A stretch of 64,000 nucleotides of DNA from Tsuneonella sp. CC-YZS046 (GTDB lineage: Bacteria > Pseudomonadota > Alphaproteobacteria > Sphingomonadales > Sphingomonadaceae). The DNA lies in contig NZ_CP141590.1 in NCBI RefSeq assembly GCF_035581365.1, positions 2,228,001-2,292,000 on the forward strand. The letters are read 5' to 3'. Position numbers and translations under genes: made by a program. Below the pieces are notes generated by a model, which made no database searches, was not told the origin of the DNA, and saw nothing but the letters and a program-made list of their open reading frames with translations. Shown piece after piece: positions 14,467 through 23,377 of this stretch. Every line of letters starts with the position of its first letter. Position 1 is the stretch's first letter.

Positions 14467-16932
14467 CTAGAACGACAGGTCGAACCCCAGCCGGACGGTG
14501 CGCGGCTGCAGCGGCGTGATCTGGTTGCGATCCCGCACCAGGAAGGGCGAGCCCAGGGCGAAGCGATTGCCCCGCCCGTCGAACAGATTGAAGAACGCGA
14601 GGCTCAGCCCGCGCGCCCGGTTGCCGAGGCGGAATTCCAGCCCGGTGTCCACGTAATCGCCCTGCAGCTGGCCAAGGATCGGGCCGACCCCCAGGGTCGA
14701 CTTGCCCACATAGCGCAAATAGCCCCGCGCATCGAAATCGAGAGTGTCCGTCAGGGCATGCTGATAGGATATGCCGAACCGGGCGCTGACATCGGCGATA
14801 TTGGGCAGGCGCTCGAAATCGGAAGCGGAAACATCGGCCGCATTGTCGGCCATCGCGCTCAGGGAAACCAATGTCTCCCTGCTGATCGTCAGCGCAAGCT
14901 CCGACGGCTGCGACACCTTGCTGTCGTTGAGATAGACCGCGGCATCCAGCTCCAGCCCGGCCAGGGGGCGCCAGCGCGACGACAGGCCGAGCGACAGCAC
15001 GCGGCCATCCCCCACATTGACGGTCGTGGGAAAGCCGAAGCCATCGATCAGATCCGCCTGGATGTTGCGCCATCGGGAATAGGACGCCGTGCCTTCCATC
15101 TCGAAATTCGCGTCGAGATAGCGCGCGCCGCCCTCGTAGGTGGAAACCCGGTCGCCCTTGAAACGCTGGATGAACTCCCGCCTCACGGAAATGCCGCCAG
15201 GGCGGAAGCCCTGCTGATAGCGCGCGAACAGCGTCAGCTCGTCCATCGGGCGATAGGCGACCGCGGCGGACGGCAGGAACCGCGTTTCCTTGCGGGCATC
15301 GCGCGCGAGCGGATCGGCGCTCAACGCCAGATCGTATCCCACATCCTCGGAATCCCCGGTCAGCCGGGAATGGGTGAACCGGCCGCCCATCGTCACCGTC
15401 AGCCGGGGAACCGGCTCCACCGTGCCTTCCCCATAGATGGTCAATTCCTCCACCCGGTTGCGCACCCCGGTCAGCGGCGAGCCATAATAGGTCGCGATCA
15501 TCTCGCGATTGACCCGGGCTTCGTTGTGCAGGAAGCTGGCCCCGATCAGCCAGCCCCTGCCGTTCCTGCCCCGGCGCGCCAGGCGGGTTTCGGCCGTGAC
15601 CATTTCGATATGGTTCTTCTGGCTGAACTCGACGGGCGCGGCGTCTGCCAGCGGGCTTTTGGCCGGGTTGAACGGCTCCGACAGCTCCGCTCCCTCGAAC
15701 TGCTCGAACACATATTGCCGCGTGTAGCCGAGCGAGGAGGTCAGCTCGAGCTGATCCCAGGCCTTGCGCACGACGAGATCGGCCAGCCAGAAATCGTTCC
15801 GGTAGGGCTGGGCGATCGTGCTGGAGCGGCTCAGCCCGTCCCGGCCCCTTGCGGCATACTGGCTGTCGTCGCCGTCGATCCGCTGGCCGACCGCGTTGAG
15901 ATCGGCCATCCAGCCGTCACCCGGATCGAACCGCAATGCGGCCCTGCCGCCGATGGTCTTCACGTCATTGACGTTCTTCAGGTCGCGTCCGGTATCGTTG
16001 ATGTAGCCGCCTTCGATGGAGCCGAAGGCGAGCGCGCGAAAACCCAGCCTGTCCTCGACGATCGGCAGGTTGAGGATGCCGCCGCCATCCACCCCCGGCT
16101 GGCCGCTCTTCACCGCCTGGACCCCGCCCCAGGCCGAGCCGCCCACGGAATCGAGATCGGGCGAATGGGGCACCACCCGCACCACGCCGCCCAGCGACCC
16201 GGCGCCGTAAAGGGTGCCTTGCGGCCCCTCCAGCACTTCGATGCTGCGGACATCGTAGAGGCGAAGACTGGGGTCGGGCGCGCTGTAGGTTATCCGGCTG
16301 TTGCCCCAATACTGGCCCACGGTGGCCTGCGTCGGCCCGACGAAGCTGGAATCGGCGATGCCCCTGATGAACAGCTTGTTCCGCCCCGGCCCGAGATGCG
16401 TGGAAACCACGCTCGCCAGCCGTGTCGCGATCGCGCCCGAACCGCGCGCGGCATCGGCGGTGGAAAGCTCGCCCCCGTCGACGATCTGCACCCCGCCCGG
16501 ATAGGCGCCCAGCGGCACGTCGCGCTTGGTGCCGGTGACGACGATCTCCCTGGGCGGCGGCATCGGGGCCGCCGCCGGTTCGCGCGCGCGCGGCGGCGAC
16601 GAGGCGGGCCGGGACGCCGGCCTGGGCGCGGGCGGCCCGGCTTCGATCAGGAAAGTGTTGGGGGCGACCTTGCGGGCGCGCAGCGCCGTCTTGCGCAGCA
16701 TTTCGCCCAAGGCCCGGTGCGCCGTCATGGTGCCGCGAACGGCGCGCACCCGGGTGCCGCCAAGCCCGGTGTCACGAAAGCCGATGCTCGCTCCGCTCTG
16801 CCGCCCCAGCACGCGCACCGCTTCGTCCAGGCGGCCGGCGGACACGTCCACCTTGACCGCCGCTTCCCGCGCATGGGCGGGAACGGCAATCAATGCGACG
16901 GCAATGGGCAACAGGCTATGGGCGCGAACCAT
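14467..16932 (-). CDS. FecA-type TonB-dependent receptor with N-terminal STN signalling domain
   Basis: The 821-residue protein has a signal peptide (to PAHAREA) and a secretin/TonB N-terminal domain at about residues 25-97 (VDVSAGRLDEAVRVLGRQSG, TAHRALGEML, NTFLIEA). A Pro/Ala/Arg linker, the TonB-box-like REIVVTGTKRD, the plug (RSIEVLEGPQGTLYGAGSLGG) and a barrel ending FDLSF follow. The STN domain signals ligand occupancy to FecR across the periplasm. The start overlaps the FecR gene by 17 bases. The ligand is unknown: an iron chelate is usual, but many sphingomonad systems of this type serve other substrates. Confidence 0.92.
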   Translation of the reverse strand: MVRAHSLLPIAVALIAVPAHAREAAVKVDVSAGRLDEAVRVLGRQSGASIGFRDTGLGGTRVRAVRGTMTAHRALGEMLRKTALRARKVAPNTFLIEAGPPAPRPASRPASSPPRAREPAAAPMPPPREIVVTGTKRDVPLGAYPGGVQIVDGGELSTADAARGSGAIATRLASVVSTHLGPGRNKLFIRGIADSSFVGPTQATVGQYWGNSRITYSAPDPSLRLYDVRSIEVLEGPQGTLYGAGSLGGVVRVVPHSPDLDSVGGSAWGGVQAVKSGQPGVDGGGILNLPIVEDRLGFRALAFGSIEGGYINDTGRDLKNVNDVKTIGGRAALRFDPGDGWMADLNAVGQRIDGDDSQYAARGRDGLSRSSTIAQPYRNDFWLADLVVRKAWDQLELTSSLGYTRQYVFEQFEGAELSEPFNPAKSPLADAAPVEFSQKNHIEMVTAETRLARRGRNGRGWLIGASFLHNEARVNREMIATYYGSPLTGVRNRVEELTIYGEGTVEPVPRLTVTMGGRFTHSRLTGDSEDVGYDLALSADPLARDARKETRFLPSAAVAYRPMDELTLFARYQQGFRPGGISVRREFIQRFKGDRVSTYEGGARYLDANFEMEGTASYSRWRNIQADLIDGFGFPTTVNVGDGRVLSLGLSSRWRPLAGLELDAAVYLNDSKVSQPSELALTISRETLVSLSAMADNAADVSASDFERLPNIADVSARFGISYQHALTDTLDFDARGYLRYVGKSTLGVGPILGQLQGDYVDTGLEFRLGNRARGLSLAFFNLFDGRGNRFALGSPFLVRDRNQITPLQPRTVRLGFDLSF

Positions 16933-17872
16933 TGGCGGGCATCATCTTCCACGCGGCCCCTTCAGGCGCGAAAGTCACACCCAGAAGCGGACCGACACGG
17001 GCGAACACTTCCTCCGGCGCTCCGGTGACGGTCAATGTCCCCGTAAAGCGCATGCGTTCAATGCCATCTCCGGCGCGAACTTCAAGGCCGGTATTGCGGC
17101 CGAGGTCGCGCGCGATCTGATCCAGCGATGCGTTCTCATACTGAAGCTGCCCGGCCTGCCAGCCTCCCACCGCCTGCGGATTGGTCCGGCGCAGCACCGG
17201 CGCGGCCCGCGGCGAAGAGCGGTGCAAGGCCTCGCCCGCATTCAGCCGGATCTCGCGCGGGCCAGGCTCGAAGATCACCGCCCCGTGCCCGACCGCCAGA
17301 TCCAGCGAAGACCCGTCGCGAATCACGTTGAACACCGTGCCGGCATCGACCAGCCGGGTCGAACCGGCCATCACCACGAAGGGATGGCTGGAATCATGCC
17401 GCACGTCGAACAGCGCCTCGCCCGAGGCAAGCTCGACATGGCGCGGATCGTCGGAATCGAGCTTCACGACGGTGGCGCCATTGAGGACGATCCGCGACCC
17501 GTCGGCCAGCTGGACAGTGCGGCGCTCGCCCGGCGCGGTGACGATTTCCCCGCTGTCGAGGCGCTGGAACACGATCCATCCGCCCACAGCGGCCAGCAGG
17601 GAGGCGGCGATCCCCGCGCCGAGTAACCAGCGCCGGCGCGCGCGCAAGGGTATCACGTTGGAAGCAGGCGGGGGCGCATCGGCAAGCAGCGCAAGCAGCT
17701 GCGCCGCCCATTCGTCGGCGTCCAGCGCCGCTTCATAGGCCGCGAGATGCGCGGGGTCCCGCTCCAGCCATTCGGACAGCCGCTCCCAGCCGTCGAATGG
17801 CGGATCCCGGGTCGCAATGACCCAGCCGCGAGCCTCCTCGCTAATATTCACCCCCTGCGCTTGCGTGCTCAT
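16916..17872 (-). CDS. FecR family anti-sigma regulator
   Basis: The 318-residue single-pass inner-membrane protein has an N-terminal cytoplasmic anti-sigma part (WVIATRDPPFDGWERLSEWL, with the DUF4880-like DPAHLAAYE), a transmembrane helix near residues 83-105 (LLGAGIAASLLAAVGGWIVF) and a periplasmic FecR domain (GERRTVQLADGSRIVLNGAT, VVMAGSTRLVDAGTVFNV). Its far C terminus resembles an STN-type fold (LDQIARDLGRNTGLEVRA). It relays the signal from the receptor at 14467-16932 to the sigma factor. The start codon lies inside the palindrome at 17870-17884. Confidence 0.92.
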   Translation of the reverse strand: MSTQAQGVNISEEARGWVIATRDPPFDGWERLSEWLERDPAHLAAYEAALDADEWAAQLLALLADAPPPASNVIPLRARRRWLLGAGIAASLLAAVGGWIVFQRLDSGEIVTAPGERRTVQLADGSRIVLNGATVVKLDSDDPRHVELASGEALFDVRHDSSHPFVVMAGSTRLVDAGTVFNVIRDGSSLDLAVGHGAVIFEPGPREIRLNAGEALHRSSPRAAPVLRRTNPQAVGGWQAGQLQYENASLDQIARDLGRNTGLEVRAGDGIERMRFTGTLTVTGAPEEVFARVGPLLGVTFAPEGAAWKMMPANGSRP

Positions 17873-17884
17873 AGTGACACTATG
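17870..17884. repeat. perfect 15-bp palindrome over the fecR start codon
   Basis: CATAGTG-A-CACTATG is a perfect inverted repeat between the sigma gene stop (17900) and fecR, and includes the fecR ATG. In mRNA it could pair 7 bp across a 1-base loop only after end fraying, so a protein-binding site is more likely than a hairpin. It may also be coincidental. Confidence 0.4.
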
Positions 17885-17899
17885 ACGAAGTCCTATCCG

Positions 17900-18415
17900 C
17901 TACTCCGCATCCAGCCTCACCTTCAATTCGGCGAGAGCGCGATAGGCCTTCTGCAAATCCTTCTCCACCGAACTCAGGCTTATCCCCAATTCCGATGCGA
18001 TGACGGCTTGGCCTACGCCATCGAGCCGGTAGCGGCGAAACACGCGATCCACGCGTGGTCCCAATGCCGCCAGCACATTTTCCACTTCACGCAATCGCTG
18101 GCGCGCGATCAACGCCCGCTCTCCCGTGGGCATCTCCTCCGTCGCTGCTGTGGCCTCATACCAGTCATGCTGCCTGCGTTGCCGGCTTAAATTAGAACGG
18201 CGCCGATCGCGCAGCAGATTCTCGGCGGCGCGAAAAAGATAGGACACCGGCTCCGCAATCGAATCGACGGGGACCGCAACCACTCGCTGCCACAGGTCCT
18301 GGAACACGTCCTCGGCATCGTCTCCCGCGCCCCGCGCGGCCAGGAAGCGCAACAAACGCGCGCGCTCGTTCAAAAGAACGCGCTGCAATCCCTGGGCCTG
18401 TTCTCCCTGTTCCAT
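17900..18415 (-). CDS. ECF RNA polymerase sigma factor (FecI-like)
   Basis: The product is about 171 residues from the ATG at 18415 (MEQGEQAQGLQ). An in-frame ATG at 18529 would add 38 atypical residues. Region 2 is seen as LLRFLAARGAGDDAEDVFQDLWQRV and PVSYLFRAAENLLRDRRR. Region 4 is LGPRVDRVFRRYRLDGVGQ then IASELGISLSSVEKDLQKAYRAL, the -35-binding helix-turn-helix. It directs transcription of the receptor when FecR is activated. It is first in the sigma-fecR-receptor order. No obvious Fur box is seen upstream. Confidence 0.9.
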   Translation of the reverse strand: MEQGEQAQGLQRVLLNERARLLRFLAARGAGDDAEDVFQDLWQRVVAVPVDSIAEPVSYLFRAAENLLRDRRRSNLSRQRRQHDWYEATAATEEMPTGERALIARQRLREVENVLAALGPRVDRVFRRYRLDGVGQAVIASELGISLSSVEKDLQKAYRALAELKVRLDAE

Positions 18416-18937
18416 GCCATCAGGCAAAGCACTCTCATCCAAGCTTGCCAAGCTCCGACCCGTCTTTGCGCGCAAATATACACCGGTCTGTGGAGATTTG
18501 GGCGCAGCGGCCGGGCGCGCCAGCTTCAAAAACCAGCCCTTAGCGCAAAGGCCACAGGCAGGTGGCCGTGTCGCGAAAAGCGGATTTCCAAGGCACTCAC
18601 CCGCATGGGACGAACAAACCGGGAAGTGGTCCCCGCAACCGAGCCGGCCATTCCGTCATTTTGCCGCTAAATCCCACACTTTGCCGGCAGCCACTCTATG
18701 CGAGGCAAGGCGACCAAGGCGATGGGCCGGGAACTGAAGTGGCCAAGCACACCACATGACAGGTAAAAAAGGCGCAGACACACGAGCATTAGATCATAAG
18801 CAACGCCGATATGACAATCCTGTAACATCCAAGATGGATTTTTTGCGGATTTTTTACATGTTTCGCTTGCGGAACCCCTCTCACCGTTCCGTCTGTTTGT
18901 TTGCCAGTCAAAGATTTGCGCACAGGAGAACGCAAGG
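18416..18937. other. divergent intergenic region, promoter space of the glycan operon
   Basis: About 520 bases separate the sigma gene and the long plus-strand operon. Its right half (18760-18900) is AT-richer than the surroundings and holds the phased T tracts at 18836-18857. A minus-strand frame at 18667-19143 overlaps the aldolase gene and has shadow composition. I see no RNA gene. Confidence 0.55.
18836..18857 (+). promoter_or_regulatory. two tandem 11-bp T-tract repeats upstream of the glycan operon
   Basis: GGATTTTTTGC is followed immediately by GGATTTTTTAC: two T6 tracts exactly one helical turn apart, 80 bases before the first start codon of the operon. Phased A/T tracts bend DNA and often form UP-like elements or silencer (H-NS/MucR-like) sites. 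Confidence 0.4.
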
Positions 18938-19750
18938 ATGAATGCCACAGAACGCCGAATGCTCGACATGCTCAAGAAGGGTCGCGACCAGTTTGGCGTC
19001 GTGGCGGTCAAAGCTGAGTTCGAGGCAGAAGGCACCCGTCCCGACGAGCTTCTCCGCCTTATCGAGCTGACGTATCGAGCCGATCTGGACCTGGCGCTCA
19101 AGATCGGGGGCTGCGAGGCGGTTTCCGATCTCCATGCCTCCAAGCTGTATGGCGCGAGCTATATCATCGGGCCAATGGTGGAAACGCCCTATGCATTGAC
19201 GAAGTTCATCGATGCGAAAGCGAAAACCTACGGGGACAATCCTGAAGGGACGGAGTTTCTCTTCAATCTCGAAACTCAGGCCACGCTTGAAAATCTCGAG
19301 GACATGCTTCCCCTCGCCAAGGCGAGCCTGGACGGCATCGTGTTCGGGCGTGTCGATTTCACTCTCTCGCGAGGGCTTGCCCGCGGCGCGATCAACGAGC
19401 GCCAGATCACCGATGCGGTGCTGAAAGCCGCATATGCCTGCGCCAAAGCTGATCTCGATCTGGTGGTGGGCGGTTCGGTTGCGGTCGAGGCGGCCCCCGT
19501 CCTGCGTGAAATCCGCACCATCCGGCTCGATCGGTTCGAGACACGCAAGGTCGTATTCGATGGCAGCGCGGTGGAAGCGGCGAATTTTGAGGCAGGGATT
19601 GCCAATGCGGTCGCCTTCGAACTGGCCTGGCTCGAAAACAAGCGCGATTATTACAACACGATCGCAGACGAAGATCTCGACCGGATCAGGATGATGCAGG
19701 AGCGCAGCGCCATTGCCATGCGCCAGCAATTGTCGAGAGCCACCGCCTGA
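18938..19750 (+). CDS. HpcH/HpaI aldolase/citrate-lyase-like protein
   Basis: The 270-residue TIM-barrel protein follows a good ribosome-binding site (ACAGGAGAACGCAAGG). Features of the pyruvate-type class II aldolase superfamily are present: FNLETQATLENLEDML (Glu metal ligand, compare the IES/IET strand of HpaI) and DGIVFGRVDF (Asp metal ligand, compare GPxDL). The C-terminal ~40 residues are helical and charged. The reaction is unknown; the family makes or breaks C-C bonds with pyruvate or acyl-CoA. Heading a nucleotide-sugar operon is unusual and suggests carbon-chain extension of a sugar or a dedicated acyl donor (inference). Confidence 0.75.
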   Translation: MNATERRMLDMLKKGRDQFGVVAVKAEFEAEGTRPDELLRLIELTYRADLDLALKIGGCEAVSDLHASKLYGASYIIGPMVETPYALTKFIDAKAKTYGDNPEGTEFLFNLETQATLENLEDMLPLAKASLDGIVFGRVDFTLSRGLARGAINERQITDAVLKAAYACAKADLDLVVGGSVAVEAAPVLREIRTIRLDRFETRKVVFDGSAVEAANFEAGIANAVAFELAWLENKRDYYNTIADEDLDRIRMMQERSAIAMRQQLSRATA

Positions 19751-19977
19751 ACGATGCCGCCAAACAGGGAAGTGTCCGCGGTCATGCGCGGCGTTGCTGC
19801 CAATGCAGTGACGCCGCGCTTCCGCATATCGGCCGCGCATGGGGTGACCGAAAAGAGCTTGATCCCAGGACGGCACAGGACAGTCTCGAGGGAGGCGTTT
19901 TCCAACCGCGCCGATTTCGACTGGCACAGGCGCCTTCCCGCCAAATGCCCGTATGCGACGAGATTCAGGGAACTTTG

Positions 19978-20880
19978 ATGATCCGATTGCTGGTTACAGG
20001 GGGAAAGGGAATGCTCGGCCGCGCATTGGCGGAGCACGTCGCCTCCTTGTCGGGCGCAACTTTCTCCGCACCGGGCCGTGATGAGCTGGATGTCCGGGAT
20101 GCGGATGCCCTGCTGAACGCCGCGTCCCAGGCAAGGGGCGGATGGATCGCGCATTGCGCAGCCACGGTCGATGTCGAAGGCTGCGCGCGCGAACCCGATG
20201 CGGCTCGCGAGATCATCGTCGAAGGCACCCGCAATGTCGTCCGCGCGGCCAGAGCCGCCGGCGCCCGCCTTTTTTATCCCCAATCCTTCCTCGTCTATGA
20301 CGGGGCTAGCAACCCGATCCCCGAAGACGAAACGCCACAGCCGCTTTCGCTCTATGGCAAGCTCAAGCTCGAAGCGGAGCAAGTCATCCGCGCCGAAATG
20401 GACGATGCGCTGATCGTCCGCATGGCCGGCTTCTTCGGCGGCGAGGAGATCGACAAGAATTTCGTCGGACGCATCATTCCCGCAATGGCCGCCGCGATGG
20501 AGCGCGGCGAGACCCGGTTCGACATCGGCGACAGGGTATGGCAGCCGACCTGGACCCGCGACCTCGCCGAGAACAGCATCCAGATGATGCTGGCGGATAA
20601 GCGCGGCATCTACCAGATGGCTTGCCATGGCCAGGCGAGTTTTGCCGAGCTGGCGCAGGAAATCGTTGCGGCATTGGGCTGGGAAGACCGTCTCCGCATC
20701 GAACGAGTGGAGGCCGCCAGCGTGTCGGGTAACGAACTGGGCAAGCGCCCGGACATAGCCGTGCTCAGTTGCACGCGCCTGCGCGAAGATCGACTGGATC
20801 TGCAACGCGACTGGCGCGCCACCATCCATGCCTATCTGCGGCATCCCTATTTCGACCGCTATCGTCTGAAAGGCGCCTGA
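19978..20880 (+). CDS. RmlD-like SDR sugar reductase/dehydrogenase
   Basis: The 300-residue extended short-chain dehydrogenase has an N-terminal NAD(P) motif LVTGGKGMLGRALAEH, the RmlD-like aspartate-rich DELDVRDADAL and the catalytic tyrosine-lysine pair in LYGKLKLEAEQ. The start at 19978 follows CAGGGAACTTTG. RmlD-type enzymes reduce 4-keto groups of nucleotide-activated deoxysugars. In this operon it could reduce either the ring ketone or the acetyl ketone of a branched sugar (YerF-like role, inference). A 227-base gap precedes it with nothing recognisable; the next gene starts 1 base after its stop. Confidence 0.85.
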   Translation: MIRLLVTGGKGMLGRALAEHVASLSGATFSAPGRDELDVRDADALLNAASQARGGWIAHCAATVDVEGCAREPDAAREIIVEGTRNVVRAARAAGARLFYPQSFLVYDGASNPIPEDETPQPLSLYGKLKLEAEQVIRAEMDDALIVRMAGFFGGEEIDKNFVGRIIPAMAAAMERGETRFDIGDRVWQPTWTRDLAENSIQMMLADKRGIYQMACHGQASFAELAQEIVAALGWEDRLRIERVEAASVSGNELGKRPDIAVLSCTRLREDRLDLQRDWRATIHAYLRHPYFDRYRLKGA

Positions 20881-20881
20881 A

Positions 20882-21919
20882 ATGCCCGATCTGTTCGCCC
20901 CTCTCGACAAGCCCGGCTTTATCAAGCTGCGCAATCGCAGCGTGATGTCCGCAATGAGCCGCAGCTTCGCGGACAAGCAGCACCGCGCGACGGACCAGAT
21001 GCGCGCCTATTACGAAAAGCGTGCACTGGGCGGCGCGGGGCTTATCTTGACCGAAGGCACGATCATCCATCCGAGCGGCGACGGCTGGGTCGACGTGCCT
21101 TATATCGCGACCGACGAACATGCCGCCGCGTGGCGTCCTGTGGTCGATGCCGTCCATGCCGCGGGCGGCGCCATCGCCTGCCAGCTGTGGCACATGGGCC
21201 GGATTTCGCATTCCGATTTCACCGGAGACGCTCCGGTCAGCTCGACCAATCGGGCGGCCGCGGGCGTCAATCGCCAGAACAACAAGCCCTATGACGAGCC
21301 GCGCGCGCTGGAGATCAGCGAAATGCCGGTGGTCTATGGCTATTTCGCGGATGCTGCCGCGCGGGCGCTCGATGCGGGATTCGACGCGGTCGAACTGCAC
21401 ATGGGCCATGGCTATCTGGCAGACCAGTTCCTGGACGCACAAGTGAACGACCGGATCGATATCTATGGCGGATCGGTCGAAAATCGCTGCCGGTTCGCGC
21501 TGGAACTGGTCGAAAAGGTGCTGGCAAAGGTGCCTGCCGAACGCGTGATCGCCCGTATTTCGCCTTCGCGCTTCATGGGCGGCCTGTATGAATGGCCCGA
21601 TCTGGACGAAATGCTCGCCTATTTCATCCCGGCGCTGGAGCAACGCGGATTGCGCGCGCTGGATGTAAGCTGCGCCAATTCTCCCTATGCCGAAACATCG
21701 GGCCGCATGGTGCGCAAGATCCGCCCGATCTTCTCCGGCGTGTTGATGGCAGGGGCCTCGCTCTCCCTGGAAGATGCGGAACGGGAACTGGCGGATGGCG
21801 CGATCGATTGCGTGACCTGGGGCCGCGCCTTCATCGCCAACCCCGATCTGGCCGATCGCTTCCGCACCGGGGCTGAACTGACGCCCTTCGATGATTCCAT
21901 GCGCGCCACGCTCGTCTGA
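20882..21919 (+). CDS. old yellow enzyme family NADH:flavin oxidoreductase
   Basis: The 345-residue FMN-dependent TIM barrel has QLWHMGRISH near the flavin site, the catalytic segment VELHMGHGYLADQFLD (the HxxHGY form of the usual HgAHGYL) and NDRIDIYGGSVENRCRF, diagnostic for the family. OYEs reduce activated C=C bonds or act as dehydrogenases. Placement 1 base after an SDR gene and before an RfbH-type dehydratase is not standard for dideoxysugar clusters. It may reduce an unsaturated sugar intermediate, which is inference only. The downstream gap of 98 bases could hold a secondary promoter. Confidence 0.88.
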   Translation: MPDLFAPLDKPGFIKLRNRSVMSAMSRSFADKQHRATDQMRAYYEKRALGGAGLILTEGTIIHPSGDGWVDVPYIATDEHAAAWRPVVDAVHAAGGAIACQLWHMGRISHSDFTGDAPVSSTNRAAAGVNRQNNKPYDEPRALEISEMPVVYGYFADAAARALDAGFDAVELHMGHGYLADQFLDAQVNDRIDIYGGSVENRCRFALELVEKVLAKVPAERVIARISPSRFMGGLYEWPDLDEMLAYFIPALEQRGLRALDVSCANSPYAETSGRMVRKIRPIFSGVLMAGASLSLEDAERELADGAIDCVTWGRAFIANPDLADRFRTGAELTPFDDSMRATLV

Positions 21920-22017
21920 TCCAGAATAGCCAGGATGGACCGTGACGCATTGGATATATCTTATTCGACCTCGATACTATCGTCAGGGCATGACCGCCTT
22001 GACCGGAAGGGAATGAA

Positions 22018-23370
22018 ATGACCGACGTCAAACAGCTCGATCCGAGGAACATTCCGGATGATTGCGATGAAGGGCAGTTGCGGTCCCTGATCCTCGATCT
22101 GACCGGCGAATATGCGCGTCGCTTCCACACTACCAAGCCCTTCCTTCCGGGCGAAAGCGCCGTTCCGGTCTCCGGCAAGGTCTATGGCGACACCGACATG
22201 CGCCATCTGGTCGACAGCGCGCTGGATTTCTGGCTGACCACTGGGCGCTTCAACGAACAGTTCGAGGCCCGGCTGGCGGAACGGCTGGGCGTGGCCCATG
22301 CCCTCACAACCAATTCCGGCTCCTCGGCCAATCTGCTGGCGCTCTCGACGCTGACCTCCCATTATTTCCGGGGCGACGCGCTCAAGCCCGGGGACGAGGT
22401 AATCACTGTCGCCACCGGCTTTCCGACCACGGTCAATCCATCGCTGCAATACGGGCTGGTGCCCGTTTTCGTCGATGTCGACATTCCGACATACAATATC
22501 AGGCCGGAAATGATCGAAGCGGCAGTCAGCGACAGGACCCGCGCGATCATGATCGCGCATACGCTGGGCAATCCCTTCGACCTTGGCGAGGTGATACGCG
22601 TTGCCGAGAAGCACAATCTCTGGGTGGTCGAGGATTGCTGCGACGCGCTGGGCGCGACTTACGACGGCAAAGGCGTGGGCACCTTCGGCCATATCGGGAC
22701 GCTCAGCTTCTATCCTGCCCACCACATCACCATGGGCGAAGGCGGCGCGGTCTTCACGGACAAGCCCCGCCTCAAGCGGGTGATCGAATCCATGCGTGAC
22801 TGGGGCCGGGATTGCTGGTGCGCGCCCGGCATGGACAATACCTGCGGCAAGCGCTTTTCTCGGCGTCTCGGCTCCCTGCCCGAGGGTTACGACCATAAAT
22901 ACACCTACAGCCATGCCGGCTACAATCTGAAGATAACCGACATGCAGGCGGCTGTCGGCCTGGCCCAGTTGGACCGGCTCGATGGGTTCATCGCCGCCCG
23001 TGCGCGCAATTTCGCCATCCTGACCGAATTGCTACGCCCGCTGGAGGATGTGCTGATCCTGCCGCAGGCGACACCGAACAGCGAACCGTCATGGTTCGGC
23101 TATCCTATCACCATCCGCCCGGGCGCGAATATCGACCGCGAAGATCTGGTCCGCCACCTCAACGACATGAAGATCGGCACCCGCCTGCTGTTCGGCGGCA
23201 ACCTGCTGCGTCAGCCCTATATGAAGGGCCGCGATTATCGCGTGGTCGGCAGTCTCGAAAATGCCGACCTGGTGACGACCAACACCTTCTGGATCGGCCT
23301 CTTCCCCGGCCTGACGGAGGCGCATCTGTCTTACGCAGCCGAAACCATCGGCAAGTTTATCCGCGGTTGA
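22018..23370 (+). CDS. rfbH: CDP-4-keto-6-deoxyglucose 3-dehydratase (E1), RfbH type
   Basis: The 450-residue fold-type-I PLP/PMP enzyme of the DegT/AryC1 family has the E1-specific features. The usual Schiff-base lysine is replaced by His235 ([13 protein letters not shown]), and the four cysteines Cys208, Cys266, Cys268 and Cys276 match C-X57-C-X1-C-X7-C, the [2Fe-2S] motif of E1. It removes the 3-OH of CDP-4-keto-6-deoxyglucose using PMP, then accepts electrons from an E3 reductase to give the 3,6-dideoxy-4-keto sugar. The CDP-glucose-forming genes are at 35049-36883; no E3 gene is visible. Confidence 0.93.
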   Translation: MTDVKQLDPRNIPDDCDEGQLRSLILDLTGEYARRFHTTKPFLPGESAVPVSGKVYGDTDMRHLVDSALDFWLTTGRFNEQFEARLAERLGVAHALTTNSGSSANLLALSTLTSHYFRGDALKPGDEVITVATGFPTTVNPSLQYGLVPVFVDVDIPTYNIRPEMIEAAVSDRTRAIMIAHTLGNPFDLGEVIRVAEKHNLWVVEDCCDALGATYDGKGVGTFGHIGTLSFYPAHHITMGEGGAVFTDKPRLKRVIESMRDWGRDCWCAPGMDNTCGKRFSRRLGSLPEGYDHKYTYSHAGYNLKITDMQAAVGLAQLDRLDGFIAARARNFAILTELLRPLEDVLILPQATPNSEPSWFGYPITIRPGANIDREDLVRHLNDMKIGTRLLFGGNLLRQPYMKGRDYRVVGSLENADLVTTNTFWIGLFPGLTEAHLSYAAETIGKFIRG

Positions 23371-23377
23371 ACGGACA

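Noticed and set aside
18667-19143. 158-codon minus-strand frame
   Set aside because: Overlaps the start of the aldolase gene antisense and has Arg/Ser-rich shadow composition.
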